Counted from the stretch's first letter, positions 54,136 through 63,662 are shown. The stretch: 64,000 nucleotides of DNA from Pseudomonas violetae (GCF_023072615.1 NZ_JAKNRW010000002.1:410299-474298), one strand, 5' to 3'. The notes: a model not told the origin generated them from the letters alone. Numbers and translations: made by a program.

Positions 54136-56319
54136 ATGAACATTTTGAAAATTGCTGCCAGTGATTCCGCGATCGACTGCTTCCAGACGTATCGGCAAGT
54201 GGTGCCGCTCAGTCAGACCGACTACACCGACATCGCCGTCGCCGTGTTTTCGGTGGAAGACGTGATGGCGGGCGCCCTGGAATCGCTCCAGCGCACCGGC
54301 TTCGATATCCCGATTTTCCTCGCCACCTCCCCCGGTACCGGCAATCGCGCGCGGGATGTCTATAAGCACCTGGAGGACGTCTTGCTGCAGGTTAACGGCA
54401 TCTTCGACCGCTCCCGCAACAACGCCGAATACCATGGACACCAGCTTGAGACAGCCGCCAAGGCCTATGAAGAAAGCCTGCTGCCGCCGTTCTTCGACTC
54501 GCTTAAACGCTATACGGAATCGGCCAATGTCACCTTCGCCTGCCCGGGCCATCAGGGCGGCCAGTTCTTCCGCAAGCACCCGGCCGGCCGGCAGTTCTTC
54601 GACTTCTTCGGCGAGACTCTGTTTCGCGCCGACATGTGCAACGCCGACGTTAAACTGGGCGATCTGCTGATCCACGAGGGCCCGGCGCTCCTGGCGCAAA
54701 AACACGCGGCCAAGGTGTTCAACGCCGACAAGACCTACTTCGTGCTCAACGGCACCTCCGCTTCCAACAAGGTGGTGACCAACGCCCTGCTCACGCCCGG
54801 TGACCTGGTACTGTTCGACCGCAACAACCACAAGTCCAATCACCAGGGTGCACTGATCCAGGCCGGTGCCACGCCGGTCTATCTGGAGACTGCGCGCAAC
54901 CCTTACGGCTTTATCGGTGGCATCGACGCCCATTGCTTCGAAGAGAGCTACCTGCGCGAATTAATCGCCGAAGTAGCACCGGACAAGGCCCAGTTGGCCC
55001 GCCCGTTCCGCCTGGCGATCATTCAGCTAGGCACCTATGACGGCACCGTCTACAACGCCCGCCAGGTGGTCGATCGCATCGGCAAACTGTGTGACTACAT
55101 CCTGTTCGACTCGGCCTGGGTCGGCTACGAGCAGTTCATCCCGATGATGAAGGACTGCTCGCCACTGCTGCTCGACCTGCATGAGGACGACCCGGGAATC
55201 TTCGTCACCCAGTCGGTGCACAAGCAGCAGGCCGGGTTTTCCATGGCCTCGCAGGTGCACAAGAAAGATCGCCACATCAAGGGCCAGGCCCGCTATTGCA
55301 ACCATGCGCAACTGAACAACGCGTTCATGGCCCAGGCCTCCACCAGTCCGTTCTATCCGCTATTCGCCTCGCTGGATGTGAACGCGCGTATCCACGCCGG
55401 CCGCAGCGGCCTGAAGCTGTGGGATGACTGCGTAAAATTCGGCATCGACGCACGCAAGTTGATCCTCGAAGCCTGCACCATGGTCCGCCCATTCGTGCCT
55501 GCGACCATTGACGGACGCGCATGGGAAGACTACCCCACTGAAGAAATCGCCAACGACCTGCGCTTCTTCGAGTTTCATCCCAAAGACCGCTGGCATGCGT
55601 TCCAGGGCTATGGCGAGAAGCAGTACTTCATCGACCCGTGCAAATTGCTGTTCACTACCCCCGGCATCGATCCGGTGGATGGCAGCTACACCGACTTCGG
55701 TATCCATGCCGGCATCCTCGCCAACTTCCTGCGCGAGAATGGCATCGTTCCGGAAAAGTGCGACCTGAACTCCATCCTGTTCCTACTGACCCCGGCGGAA
55801 GACTGGGCGAAGATGACTCATTTGGCCGCACAGATCGCGCGTTTCGAGCGCTTCGTCAATGACAACGCACCGATGAGCCGGGTATTGCCGGCGATCTATG
55901 CGCGATACGAGGAGCGTTATCGCAACTACACGATCCGACAGTTGTGCCAGGAAATGCACGACCTCTACCGCAGCCATAATGTGCAGCAACTTCAGAAAGC
56001 GATGTTCCGCAAGGAACACTTCCCCGTGAAGGCGATGAACCCGCAAGCGGCGCAGTTCGAATTCATCCGCGGCAACATTGAGCTGGTAGCGCTGGCCGAC
56101 GCCGAAGGTCGCATCGCCGCCGAAGGTGCGCTGCCCTATCCGCCTGGCGTGCTGTGCGTGGTGCCTGGGGAAATCTGGGGAGGCCCGGTGCTCAAGTACT
56201 TCCTGGCACTGGAAGAAGGCATCAACGCTCTGCCAGGCTTTACGCCGGAACTGCAGGGGGTGTATTTGAAAGAGGTTGACGGACGCATTCGCGCGTATGG
56301 GTACGTGATCAAGAACTGA
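54136..56319 (+). CDS. speC: Ornithine decarboxylase (SpeC/SpeF type)
   Basis: 727 residues, group III PLP decarboxylase. N-terminal wing domain (MNILKIAASDSAIDCFQTYR, DVMAGALESLQRTGFDIPIFL), then FACPGHQGGQFFRKHPAGR, VLNGTSASNKVVTNALL, FDRNNHKSNHQGALIQAG, LFDSAWVGYEQFIPMM, and the PLP Lys in TQSVHKQQAGFSM. The C-terminus is GALPYPPGVLCVVPGE. Closely resembles E. coli ornithine decarboxylase throughout. Makes putrescine from ornithine. The start at 54136 follows AGGAGATTTCCCCGC. Confidence 0.92.
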   Translation: MNILKIAASDSAIDCFQTYRQVVPLSQTDYTDIAVAVFSVEDVMAGALESLQRTGFDIPIFLATSPGTGNRARDVYKHLEDVLLQVNGIFDRSRNNAEYHGHQLETAAKAYEESLLPPFFDSLKRYTESANVTFACPGHQGGQFFRKHPAGRQFFDFFGETLFRADMCNADVKLGDLLIHEGPALLAQKHAAKVFNADKTYFVLNGTSASNKVVTNALLTPGDLVLFDRNNHKSNHQGALIQAGATPVYLETARNPYGFIGGIDAHCFEESYLRELIAEVAPDKAQLARPFRLAIIQLGTYDGTVYNARQVVDRIGKLCDYILFDSAWVGYEQFIPMMKDCSPLLLDLHEDDPGIFVTQSVHKQQAGFSMASQVHKKDRHIKGQARYCNHAQLNNAFMAQASTSPFYPLFASLDVNARIHAGRSGLKLWDDCVKFGIDARKLILEACTMVRPFVPATIDGRAWEDYPTEEIANDLRFFEFHPKDRWHAFQGYGEKQYFIDPCKLLFTTPGIDPVDGSYTDFGIHAGILANFLRENGIVPEKCDLNSILFLLTPAEDWAKMTHLAAQIARFERFVNDNAPMSRVLPAIYARYEERYRNYTIRQLCQEMHDLYRSHNVQQLQKAMFRKEHFPVKAMNPQAAQFEFIRGNIELVALADAEGRIAAEGALPYPPGVLCVVPGEIWGGPVLKYFLALEEGINALPGFTPELQGVYLKEVDGRIRAYGYVIKN

Positions 56320-56516
56320 CCCTGTGAGGCCGGTCGCGCTTAGTGGGTCGCGACCTGCGCCACGTTACCCCCACTATCCAACGCATTACTGGATCAACCT
56401 GACAAAGACGCTCTGCGTGCAAGGTTGCTTCTAGCATTAGCGCCCCCTCCTGCTTGACCACTATTGCCTCAGTCCGAGTCCAAAGCGGCAGGAAATGCGC
56501 CGATGTCATTCTGTAT

Positions 56517-58412
56517 TCAACCAGGTCGTGAGATACCGTGATGACGCAGTTTGCGATAGAGCGTATTGCGGCTGATTCCCAGGCGGGCGGCAACATGGGC
56601 GATATGCCAGTGTTGCGCCTCAATCAACGTTAGCAGCGTCTGCCGTTCGGATACTCCAAGCGGATTTTCGGCCAGCCCGGCTGTAGCTGGCGCTGCCGGA
56701 AGCAACTCCGCCAAGTCGTCCAGAGTGACACGCCCCTCCAAAGCCAACGCTACCAGTGTGCGCAGACACGTACGCAGCTGCCGAACATTGCCCGGCCAGG
56801 GCTGAGCCAGCAAGCGTTCTCTGACGCCCGCATCCAGCCGAACTCTGGCCCCTGCTGTCTCCTCGCGCAGCAATAGGTCGAGCAAATGCCCCTTGTCTGA
56901 ACGCTCACGCAGCGGCGGGAGCTGCACGGCGAACCCAGCAATGCGATAAAACAGATCTTCGCGAAAGCGCCCTTCGGCCACACAGGCGTGCAGATCCTGG
57001 TGGCTGGCACTGATAAGGCGCACGTCGAACGGACGTGCCGTCGCGCCGCCTAGGGGCACCACCTGACGTTCCTCCAGTACACGCAGCAGGCGAGTCTGTA
57101 ACGCCAGTGGCATATCGGCGATCTCATCGAGAAATAGAATGCCGCCATGGGCCTGCTCCAGCTTACCGATCATCCCGTCCTTGCGTGCCCCGGTGAAGCT
57201 GCCGCCGCGATAACCGAACAGCTCGCTCTCGATCAGCGTTTCTGGAATGGCCGCGCAATTGATCGCCACAAACGGCTGGCCCGCTCTGGAGCTGGCGCGA
57301 TGCAGCGCCGCAGCAAAAGCTTCTTTGCCGGTACCAGTTTCGCCCTGTAAAAACACCGGAACGTCACGCTCCAAAACACGCAATGCACGAGCAAATCCAC
57401 GTTGCAGGCGCGGGTCTTCCAGACACACGTGTACGTCGTTAATTTTGGGGATTACAGGAGTGACTGAAGGCACCTGACGTAAGGGTTCTCGCAACTGTCC
57501 GTAGAGCAGGCGTCCGTCCACCAGCCGCATTGGCCAACAGACACTCGGCTGAGAGCTGGCCTGACTCATCACCTGATCGATAGGTGTTACCAGCAGCATC
57601 GTCAAAGATTGCCCAACCACCTGGTCACGGCTGAAGCCCAGCAGATCCAGCGCAGCATGATTGACTGAACAGATGCGGGCACTCTCGTCGAAACTGAGCA
57701 GACCTTCACCCAGCAGTCCAACGAAGCCTGCCTCAGGATGGAAGCGCAGCAAGTATCGCTGCGGATCATGGCCTAAGAAATAACAGCTTTCGATCAAATT
57801 GGCTGTCAGGTGGGTCAACGCCATGGCTTTGAAGTGCTGCTGAAGACTTTGTTCCTCTCGCACAGAAGAGAGGTTAAGAACGGCGAGCAACTCTCCGCTC
57901 GCATCAAATATTGGGCTAGCCGAACACGTTAAGCCGGCGTGCTTGCCACGGAAGTGTTCATCACGACGGATGGTGACATGCTGTCGCTCGACCAAGCAGG
58001 TGCCGACACCGTTGGTGCCCTCACAATCCTCGCTCCATACCGAACCGAGCCACAGTCCGGAACGCTGGAACTCGGCTCGTTCGGATTCGTTGAACACACT
58101 GTCAATCGCCACACCGCGAGCATCGGTGAGTAGCACCACGTGGCCGTCACACCCGAGCTGTTGGTGCAAGCTGGTCATCTGCCAGTGCGCCACCGAGATG
58201 ATGTGCTCCAGTGGTGCTCGGTGATCCTGTAAGCGTGGGTGCTCAACGACATTAGGCGCGCGGCGGCTGGCGGGATCGAGCTGATGCTGATCCAGGCAAC
58301 GACGCCAGGACCGTGTAATAGCCAAGTCATTAGCATGGCCGTGGCTGGCAGAGGTGCCCTGTACGGCTTGTAGCACTTGCTGTGCATGGGCGTTGATAAA
58401 GGCCGGCTTCAT
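56517..58412 (-). CDS. Sigma-54-dependent activator, AcoR-like (GAF-PAS-AAA-Fis)
   Basis: 631 residues. N-terminal helical region and GAF domain (about 75-205: HVVLLTDARGVAIDSVF, GTNGVGTCLVERQ), a PAS domain (230-300), AAA+ core with Walker A GETGTGKEAF, sigma-54 contact loop GGSFTGARKD, Walker B GGILFLDEIADMP, and a Fis-type HTH at the end (HVAARLGISRNTLYRKL). The loop reads GSFTGA instead of GAFTGA, a known natural variant. Divergent from a flavin monooxygenase gene that has a -24/-12 promoter, which is its likely target. The GAF domain probably binds the inducer. Confidence 0.92.
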   Translation of the reverse strand: MKPAFINAHAQQVLQAVQGTSASHGHANDLAITRSWRRCLDQHQLDPASRRAPNVVEHPRLQDHRAPLEHIISVAHWQMTSLHQQLGCDGHVVLLTDARGVAIDSVFNESERAEFQRSGLWLGSVWSEDCEGTNGVGTCLVERQHVTIRRDEHFRGKHAGLTCSASPIFDASGELLAVLNLSSVREEQSLQQHFKAMALTHLTANLIESCYFLGHDPQRYLLRFHPEAGFVGLLGEGLLSFDESARICSVNHAALDLLGFSRDQVVGQSLTMLLVTPIDQVMSQASSQPSVCWPMRLVDGRLLYGQLREPLRQVPSVTPVIPKINDVHVCLEDPRLQRGFARALRVLERDVPVFLQGETGTGKEAFAAALHRASSRAGQPFVAINCAAIPETLIESELFGYRGGSFTGARKDGMIGKLEQAHGGILFLDEIADMPLALQTRLLRVLEERQVVPLGGATARPFDVRLISASHQDLHACVAEGRFREDLFYRIAGFAVQLPPLRERSDKGHLLDLLLREETAGARVRLDAGVRERLLAQPWPGNVRQLRTCLRTLVALALEGRVTLDDLAELLPAAPATAGLAENPLGVSERQTLLTLIEAQHWHIAHVAARLGISRNTLYRKLRHHGISRPG

Positions 58413-58449
58413 TGTTCTTGTTCTCCGCTACGGTTAGGACACGGGGCTG

Positions 58450-58477
58450 TTCGCAGCTTATATGAAAAGTCTGCGAA
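58450..58477. promoter_or_regulatory. Inverted repeat, candidate activator site
   Basis: TTCGCAG, 14 bases, CTGCGAA. About 120 bases before the -24 element, a usual distance for an enhancer-like site. Confidence 0.4.
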
Positions 58478-58496
58478 GAGCGCTCTATGCGCCGCG

Positions 58497-58509
58497 TGAC
58501 ACTCTGTCA
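58497..58509. promoter_or_regulatory. Palindrome, candidate activator site
   Basis: TGACA-CTC-TGTCA, a perfect short dyad, about 90 bases before the -24 element. A related GTGACA half-site lies near 58528-58533. Confidence 0.4.
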
Positions 58510-58597
58510 TCCGCCATTCCCAAAATCGTGACATAGATCCGAGAAGAGGCCTGAGCAGTACTGCGTCAGCTGCTCTGCAACGGGGCTTTCATGAAGA

Positions 58598-58613
58598 TGG
58601 CCCGGGGCTTGCT
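58598..58613 (+). promoter_or_regulatory. Sigma-54 (-24/-12) promoter
   Basis: TGGCCCGGGGCTTGCT matches TGGCACG-N4-TTGCT in all but one fixed position and keeps the invariant GG and GC ten bases apart. It is 43 bases before the monooxygenase start codon. Confidence 0.8.
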
Positions 58614-58656
58614 CTAGGGCAAGTTGTTACAAAAACAACAAGAACGGGAGAAGCCC

Positions 58657-60480
58657 ATGAACATCGCTATCGAAGCACCTCTGCAAACGCCAACTGCTCA
58701 GCTCGTGGCGTGGGTCGAAAACCTCGGCGAGCGTCTCGCCCAAGGTGATTTGGACGGCACGCTAGAATTGTTTGCCGAAGAGTGTCACTGGCGTGACCTG
58801 CTGCTTTTCAGCTGGAACCTGGTGACCTTGGAAGGCAAGCCTGCCATCCGGGACATGCTCGCAACACGGCTCGACCAGACTCGTCCTGAGCGATGGAAAC
58901 TGGAAGGGGAAGCGACGTTGAATGACGGTGTGCTCGAAGGTTGGATCAGCCTGGAGACCGATGCGGCACGAGGTAAAGGCTACGTGCGTCTAAAGGAGGG
59001 CCTGTGCTGGACGCTGCTGACGACCATGCGCGAGCTCAAAGGCTTTGAAGAACCCAGGGGCCGTCGTCGTCCAATGGGAGCCAATCATGGTCACGCCCAT
59101 GCCGACAAACGCAACTGGCTAGAACGTCGTCGTGATGAAGAAGCGTCCCTGGGCATCACCACCCAACCTTACTGCCTGATCGTGGGCGGCGGCCAGGGTG
59201 GACTGGGGCTCGCTGCGCGGCTCAAGCGAATGGGCGTACCCACTCTGATCGTCGACAAAGCCGAGCGTCCTGGCGATCAGTGGCGCGGTCGCTACAAGTC
59301 GCTGTGCCTGCATGACCCTGTCTGGTACGACCATATGCCTTACCTGCCCTTCCCCGACCACTGGCCAGTTTTCACCCCAAAAGACCAGATTGGCGACTGG
59401 CTGGAAATGTACACCAAAGTCATGGAGCTCAATTTTTGGCCGCGTACAGAATGCGTGAGCGCCAGCTTTGACGAGCAAAGTGGCACCTGGAAGGTTGAGG
59501 TGCAGCGCGATGGCGAGCGTGTGACTTTACAGCCGACCCAATTGATCCTCGCCACCGGCATGTCTGGCGTACCCAATGTTCCTGGTTATCCGGGTGCAGA
59601 GATTTTCAATGGCCAACAGCATCATTCCAGCCGCCATCCCGGCGGAGACGCCTGGAGCGGCAAGCGTGCGGTGGTCATCGGTGCGAATAACTCGGCTCAC
59701 GATATCTGCGCCGACCTGGTGGAGAACGGCGCCGAGGTGACCATGGTGCAACGCTCCAGCACCCACATCGTGCGTTCTGACAGTTTAATGGATCTGGTCT
59801 TCGGCGGGCTCTACTCTGAAGACGCCCTGGAGACGGGGTTGACCACGGACAAGGCCGACATGCTGTTCGCCTCGATCCCCTACAAGGTTATGCCAAGCTT
59901 TCATCAACCCATCTTTGACGCGATCAAGGAGCGTGACAAGGACTTCTACGAGCGCCTGACCAAGGCCGGCTTCATGCTCGATTTCGGTGACGACGAGTCT
60001 GGCCTTTTCATGAAGTACGTACGCCGTGGTTCTGGTTACTACATCGACGTCGGCGCCTCCGAGCTGATCGCTAATGGCACGATCAAGCTCAAAAGCGCGC
60101 CGGGCCTGGGTGTCGAACGCATCGAAGCAGATGCCGTCGTACTCAACGATGGCAGCCGACTACCGGCAGATCTGATCGTCTACGCCACGGGCTATGGCTC
60201 AATGAATGGTTGGGCGGCGAAGCTGATTTCCCAGGAAGTCGCTGACAAGGTCGGCCGCTGCTGGGGCTTGGGTTCTGGAACCACGAATGACCCTGGCCCT
60301 TACGAGGGCGAACTGCGCAACATGTGGAAGCCAACACAGCAGGAAAACCTCTGGTTCCACGGTGGCAACCTGCATCAGTCACGGCATTATTCGCTGTATC
60401 TGGCGCTGCAGCTAAAAGCGCGCTTCGAAGGCATCGACACATCCGTCTATGGCCTTGCCGAGAGTCACCACACGGGCTGA
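58657..60480 (+). CDS. Flavin-containing monooxygenase with SnoaL-like N-terminal domain
   Basis: 607 residues in two parts. Residues about 15-130 form an NTF2/SnoaL-like domain (ENLGERLAQGDLDGTLELFAEE, HWRDLL). The rest is a YUCCA/CzcO-type monooxygenase: FAD motif CLIVGGGQGGLGLAARL, NADP motif AVVIGANNSAHDICADL, DLIVYATGYGSMNGW late. Baeyer-Villiger or N/S-hydroxylating activity is possible; the usual FMO fingerprint is not complete. The ATG at 58657 follows ACGGGAG. Driven by a sigma-54 promoter and a divergent activator, so inducible by a specific compound. Confidence 0.88.
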   Translation: MNIAIEAPLQTPTAQLVAWVENLGERLAQGDLDGTLELFAEECHWRDLLLFSWNLVTLEGKPAIRDMLATRLDQTRPERWKLEGEATLNDGVLEGWISLETDAARGKGYVRLKEGLCWTLLTTMRELKGFEEPRGRRRPMGANHGHAHADKRNWLERRRDEEASLGITTQPYCLIVGGGQGGLGLAARLKRMGVPTLIVDKAERPGDQWRGRYKSLCLHDPVWYDHMPYLPFPDHWPVFTPKDQIGDWLEMYTKVMELNFWPRTECVSASFDEQSGTWKVEVQRDGERVTLQPTQLILATGMSGVPNVPGYPGAEIFNGQQHHSSRHPGGDAWSGKRAVVIGANNSAHDICADLVENGAEVTMVQRSSTHIVRSDSLMDLVFGGLYSEDALETGLTTDKADMLFASIPYKVMPSFHQPIFDAIKERDKDFYERLTKAGFMLDFGDDESGLFMKYVRRGSGYYIDVGASELIANGTIKLKSAPGLGVERIEADAVVLNDGSRLPADLIVYATGYGSMNGWAAKLISQEVADKVGRCWGLGSGTTNDPGPYEGELRNMWKPTQQENLWFHGGNLHQSRHYSLYLALQLKARFEGIDTSVYGLAESHHTG

Positions 60481-60487
60481 GTCAATT

Positions 60488-60511
60488 GGCGCCCAGCCGT
60501 GGTTGGGCGCC
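60488..60511 (+). terminator. Hairpin after the monooxygenase gene
   Basis: GGCGCCCA, eight bases, TGGGCGCC, seven bases after the stop. No strong U tract, so a weak terminator. Confidence 0.45.
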
Positions 60512-60621
60512 TCTCCACAATCCCCCGGTCGCAGCCTATGGATACCCGCCAAGCTGTGACTCCGTCCGGCGGTAAAATGAGTGTCACAGGATAGAGGCAG
60601 TTTAAAGCGCTCATCCGTAGG

Positions 60622-60652
60622 TTAAAAATGCCCCGTCCATTGCGGGCGGGGC
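60622..60652 (-). terminator. Rho-independent terminator of the membrane protein gene
   Basis: On the minus strand GCCCCG, an 11-base loop, CGGGGC, then ATTTTT. Just past the stop of the gene at 60663. Confidence 0.8.
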
Positions 60653-60662
60653 CTGGGAGTGG

Positions 60663-61577
60663 TCAATCCTGCAGCTCGGCGACGATCTCGCCACGATCTG
60701 CCGCTTCGTTATCCAGAATGACGCCAAGGGTATGGAGAAACAGGTCGTGGCTCATGATTCCGGTGCAGACCGTCGACAGTACTTCTTTCCCGGCCTCATC
60801 CCTGATCACCACCTTTTCGCTCCACTCGCTCAAGTCCAGGGTACGCAAGCTCGACATCGGCACCTTGCGCCCCTGCACTTCGAGGAACTCGCGGGTCACC
60901 AGGATCGGCTGTGTAGTCACATCGAGGAAGTTGCCTTTGATGCGCTTGCCCCAGACCGCACTACCCGGCACATACTTGAAGGGCACCCCAGCACCGCCTT
61001 CAAGGGTTTCCAGCACCGCAGGCAGACGCTCACGCACGTGCAGATCGCGCACCAGCTGCTGGAAGTCGTGGAAACCCTTGAGGGATTCAATGACCCGATG
61101 AAACGGCTCGTTGGCATTGCGACGGTAAGCCAGGTTGGTGATCAGGCCGCTGATGGCGGCCTGGCCGGAGCTGAACAAGTACAGGTCTTCAATCTCGGCG
61201 AAAGGCACGTAGTTCTTGCTCGACCCGAGCATGCAGGCAATGCCATGTTCATAGACCTCGTAACTGGCCTGGCGCAAACGCTTCTGCCACACGTAAAGGC
61301 CGAACAGTCCCGCCGCGATGACGGCCAGGAATGCGCTGGTGCAATAGACCAGCATCTGGGGGCTGGAAAAGTTGAGGTTCGTGCCACGGCTTGAATTCAC
61401 ACTGACGGGGGCGGAACTGTCCACGGGCAGAATCGTGCCCAGGTACAGGACAAAACACGCCATGCCCAACATGATCAGGCCGAGGATGAGCATGAACAGC
61501 GGGAAACCCTTGCCATGACGGAAGGATGCAACCAATTCGCCGGTGACCGGCGCAGACGGAGATGGGGACTGTTGCAT
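60663..61577 (-). CDS. Hypothetical membrane protein with two TM segments
   Basis: 304 residues. TM segments near 28-50 (LFMLILGLIMLGMACFVLYLG) and 78-100 (VYCTSAFLAVIAAGLFGLYVW), then a long soluble part with two PH-like beta regions (YEVYEHGIACMLGSSKNYVPFAEIEDLYLF and FLDVTTQPILVTREFLEVQGRKVPMSSLRTLDLSEW). Such layouts resemble DUF6585-type proteins, but I am not sure. I took the ATG at 61577; 48 upstream codons are not protein-like. No operon partners. Confidence 0.75.
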   Translation of the reverse strand: MQQSPSPSAPVTGELVASFRHGKGFPLFMLILGLIMLGMACFVLYLGTILPVDSSAPVSVNSSRGTNLNFSSPQMLVYCTSAFLAVIAAGLFGLYVWQKRLRQASYEVYEHGIACMLGSSKNYVPFAEIEDLYLFSSGQAAISGLITNLAYRRNANEPFHRVIESLKGFHDFQQLVRDLHVRERLPAVLETLEGGAGVPFKYVPGSAVWGKRIKGNFLDVTTQPILVTREFLEVQGRKVPMSSLRTLDLSEWSEKVVIRDEAGKEVLSTVCTGIMSHDLFLHTLGVILDNEAADRGEIVAELQD

Positions 61578-61760
61578 GGGGTTCTTGCTTCCTTTCAAGA
61601 AAGACGCGCCGCTATCCAGGCAGGCTTTGCCGAAAACGCGGCGTCGATGGAGTGATGCTTCCCAAGATGGGAACAGGTTGGAACATGCGGCGGCGCAATC
61701 GTTCAGAAACCGGCCGCACATTGGGTGCGGCCCTCTCCCTGGCGAGAAAGGGCCTGATGG

Positions 61761-61836
61761 TCAGTTGTGGCCGCCGAACCACCCGTTGCCTGCATGGTAC
61801 GGCAGCGGCATCTAGGTGTAGCGAAGTTGGGCGAAC
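61761..61836 (-). pseudogene. Relic of an MHS transporter C-terminal segment
   Basis: On the minus strand a short frame reads FAQLRYT, a TAG stop, then MPLPYHAGNGWFGGHN and a stop. The MHS transporter at 32705-34327 has IRYTSMSLPYHIGNGWFGG at the matching place, so 15 or so positions agree, including across the stop codon. The DNA is also alike. This is the remains of a second MHS gene. Confidence 0.6.
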
Positions 61837-61844
61837 TGCCCGTG

Positions 61845-62080
61845 GTGGTGGTGGTGTCGATTGTGACCATGAGTGTTCTCCGTGTTTCTCTTGTTGTAGG
61901 CCTGAGTAGCTCACCACCAAACGCCGCCCCAAGCCCTGGGGCTGATGTCTTCGGATTACGGACTGCGTAACGTATGCGAACACCCCAAGCCGAAGCCTCT
62001 ACCTCAGTTATTTATACTCAAATGCCAGCTTAATAATATTTTACCGATACAAGGGTCATCCCTAGTCTTGAGCCCAACAG
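61845..62080. other. Gap with no supported gene
   Basis: Between the MHS relic and the chimeric gene the sequence turns AT-rich from 62000 (TTAATAATATTTTACCG). No gene or clear promoter was recognised; the last part probably holds the former promoter of the flavin monooxygenase fragment. Confidence 0.4.
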
Positions 62081-63123
62081 ATGGCAGGCCATAACCGCCT
62101 GAATTCCACGTCGAAGGTTAAAGAGATAACCACTGAAAAAACAAAAACAGATACGCTGATTGTGGGCGCCGGTCAGGCTGGCGTGGCGATGAGCGAGCAC
62201 CTGAGCAAACTCGGGGTGCCGCACCTGGTGCTGGAACGCAATCGTATTGCCGGGCGCTGGGATTCGTTGGTGGCCAACGGTCCGGCCTGGCACGATCGGT
62301 TTACCGGCCTTGAGTTCGACAACCTCAGCCCTGACGGCTTTGCGCCTAAAGAGCGGGCTGCCGACTACTTCGAAGCCTACGCGAAAAATTCAATGCGCCG
62401 GTGCGCACAGGCGTGGAGGTGTTCAAGGTCGAGCGCAATGTCGGGCGCCCCGGCTTCACCATCGAAACCTCCGAAGGCGTGATCGAAGCCAACCGGGTCG
62501 TCGCAGCCACCGGGCCGTTCCAGCGCCCGGTCATTCGGCCCATCGCACCGCAAGACACACCGTTGCTGCAGATCCACTCCGCTGATTACCGCAACCCTGG
62601 GCAACTGCCTGAAGGCGCCGTGCTGTCGCTGATCACCCTGGTGCAAACCTTCGCCTACCGCTGGATCCCCACCGCCCAAAGCCGCGCCGTCATCTCGATC
62701 ATCGTCCTTGCCGGCTGCTGCTTCGCCGCCGTCGGTGCCTCGGCGGATTTCATCGGCCACTTCGTCGACATGGCACTGGTGCTGCTCGTGGTGCTGGTGC
62801 CGTGGACCGCGATCAACCTGATCGACTTCTACGCGATTCACCAAGGCAAGTACGACATCAACTCGATCTTCCAGATGGATGGAGGAATCTACGGCCGCTA
62901 CAACCCGCAGGCACTGCTGGCCTACGCGATCGGCATTGTGGTACAGATTCCGTTCATGAACACGCCGCTGTACGTCGGGCCGATTTCCGAGCACATCAAT
63001 GGCGCGGACTTATCATGGCTGGTCGGCCTGCTGATCACTTCGCCGCTCTACTACTGGCTGGCCAATCGCGACACCGGCTACAAACGCCGTCTCTCCACCG
63101 GCAAACTGGCCAACTCGATCTAA
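62081..63123 (+). pseudogene. Chimeric remnant: flavin monooxygenase start fused to NCS1 permease end
   Basis: Codons from 62081 give a monooxygenase start (TLIVGAGQAGVAMSEHLSKLG, LERNRIAGRWDSL, ADYFEAYAK). A one-base loss in the A run at 62384-62388 shifts the frame, which resumes as VRTGVEVFKVERNVGRPGF to LLQIHSADYRNPGQLPEGAVL. There, near 62624, the next monooxygenase motif (a second GxGxxG) is missing, and the frame goes straight into the last five or so helices of a cytosine/purine/allantoin permease (SLITLVQTFAYRWIP, WTAINLIDFYAIHQGKYDI, MDGGIYGRYNPQALLAYAIG). The stop at 63123 is the permease's own. A deletion joined two genes; neither product is complete. Confidence 0.82.
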
Positions 63124-63143
63124 CCTTCCCACCACAATCCCCC

Positions 63144-63235
63144 TGTGGGCGCGGGCTTGCTCTCGAAGAGGCCGTGTCAGTCACAACCACGCTGACTGTC
63201 ACACCTCCATGAGCAAACCCGCGCGGATACGGCCT
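63144..63235. repeat. Degenerate REP-like repeat
   Basis: GTGGGCGCGGGCTTGCTC and a return arm GAGCAAACCCGCGC about 45 bases on, with mismatches. Confidence 0.55.
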
Positions 63236-63254
63236 CAGCTATCGCTCTCCACCG

Positions 63255-63662
63255 CTAGCCAGCCGACGGGTAAGACCATTTCATGTAAAGACAACAGCGC
63301 CAGTTTTCTGCGCGACATGACCTACTCACAAACCTTGCGAAAAAAAGAAGGACTCCGAGTGCGCCAGTGAGAAAAAAGCTTGCCCCCCAAGTTATAAACA
63401 AAACGCGCTTCAAGCCTGCTGGGAAACTTTTAACATCATCGACAGCCAGCAACCCGCGCGTCACAGCAATGTTTGGCGTTAGCAATGCCAGAGTAAGCAA
63501 TCCATTTCGCATGCTCTTTCCAATTAGCCCAGCACTGTCATAGAGAGACTTGTTGGCTTTTACGAAACTGCTGTTTCTCACCTGTGCTTCTGCTTTCTCG
63601 GTAAAAACATGAACCATGAAAAACAACCAAATCGCCGAAAACAGAAACGGCAATAATATTAA
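63255..63662 (-). pseudogene. Membrane protein gene cut by the IS element
   Basis: 136 codons remain, from LILLPFLFSAIWLFFMVHVF to the stop. Two or three TM segments are visible (also VLFITWGASFFLTGALGVLLFFARF). The composition is more AT-rich than the neighbours. The frame is open into the IS, but the codons beyond 63662 belong to the IS, so the 5' part of the gene has been separated. No family recognised. Confidence 0.6.

Noticed and set aside
56332..56355. GGTCGCG/CGCGACC hairpin as the speC terminator
   Set aside because: Stem is good but no U tract follows, so it is not listed as a terminator.
61612..61983. 123-codon open frame on the minus strand as a new gene
   Set aside because: No ribosome site, Arg/Pro-rich composition, and it overlaps the MHS relic in another frame.
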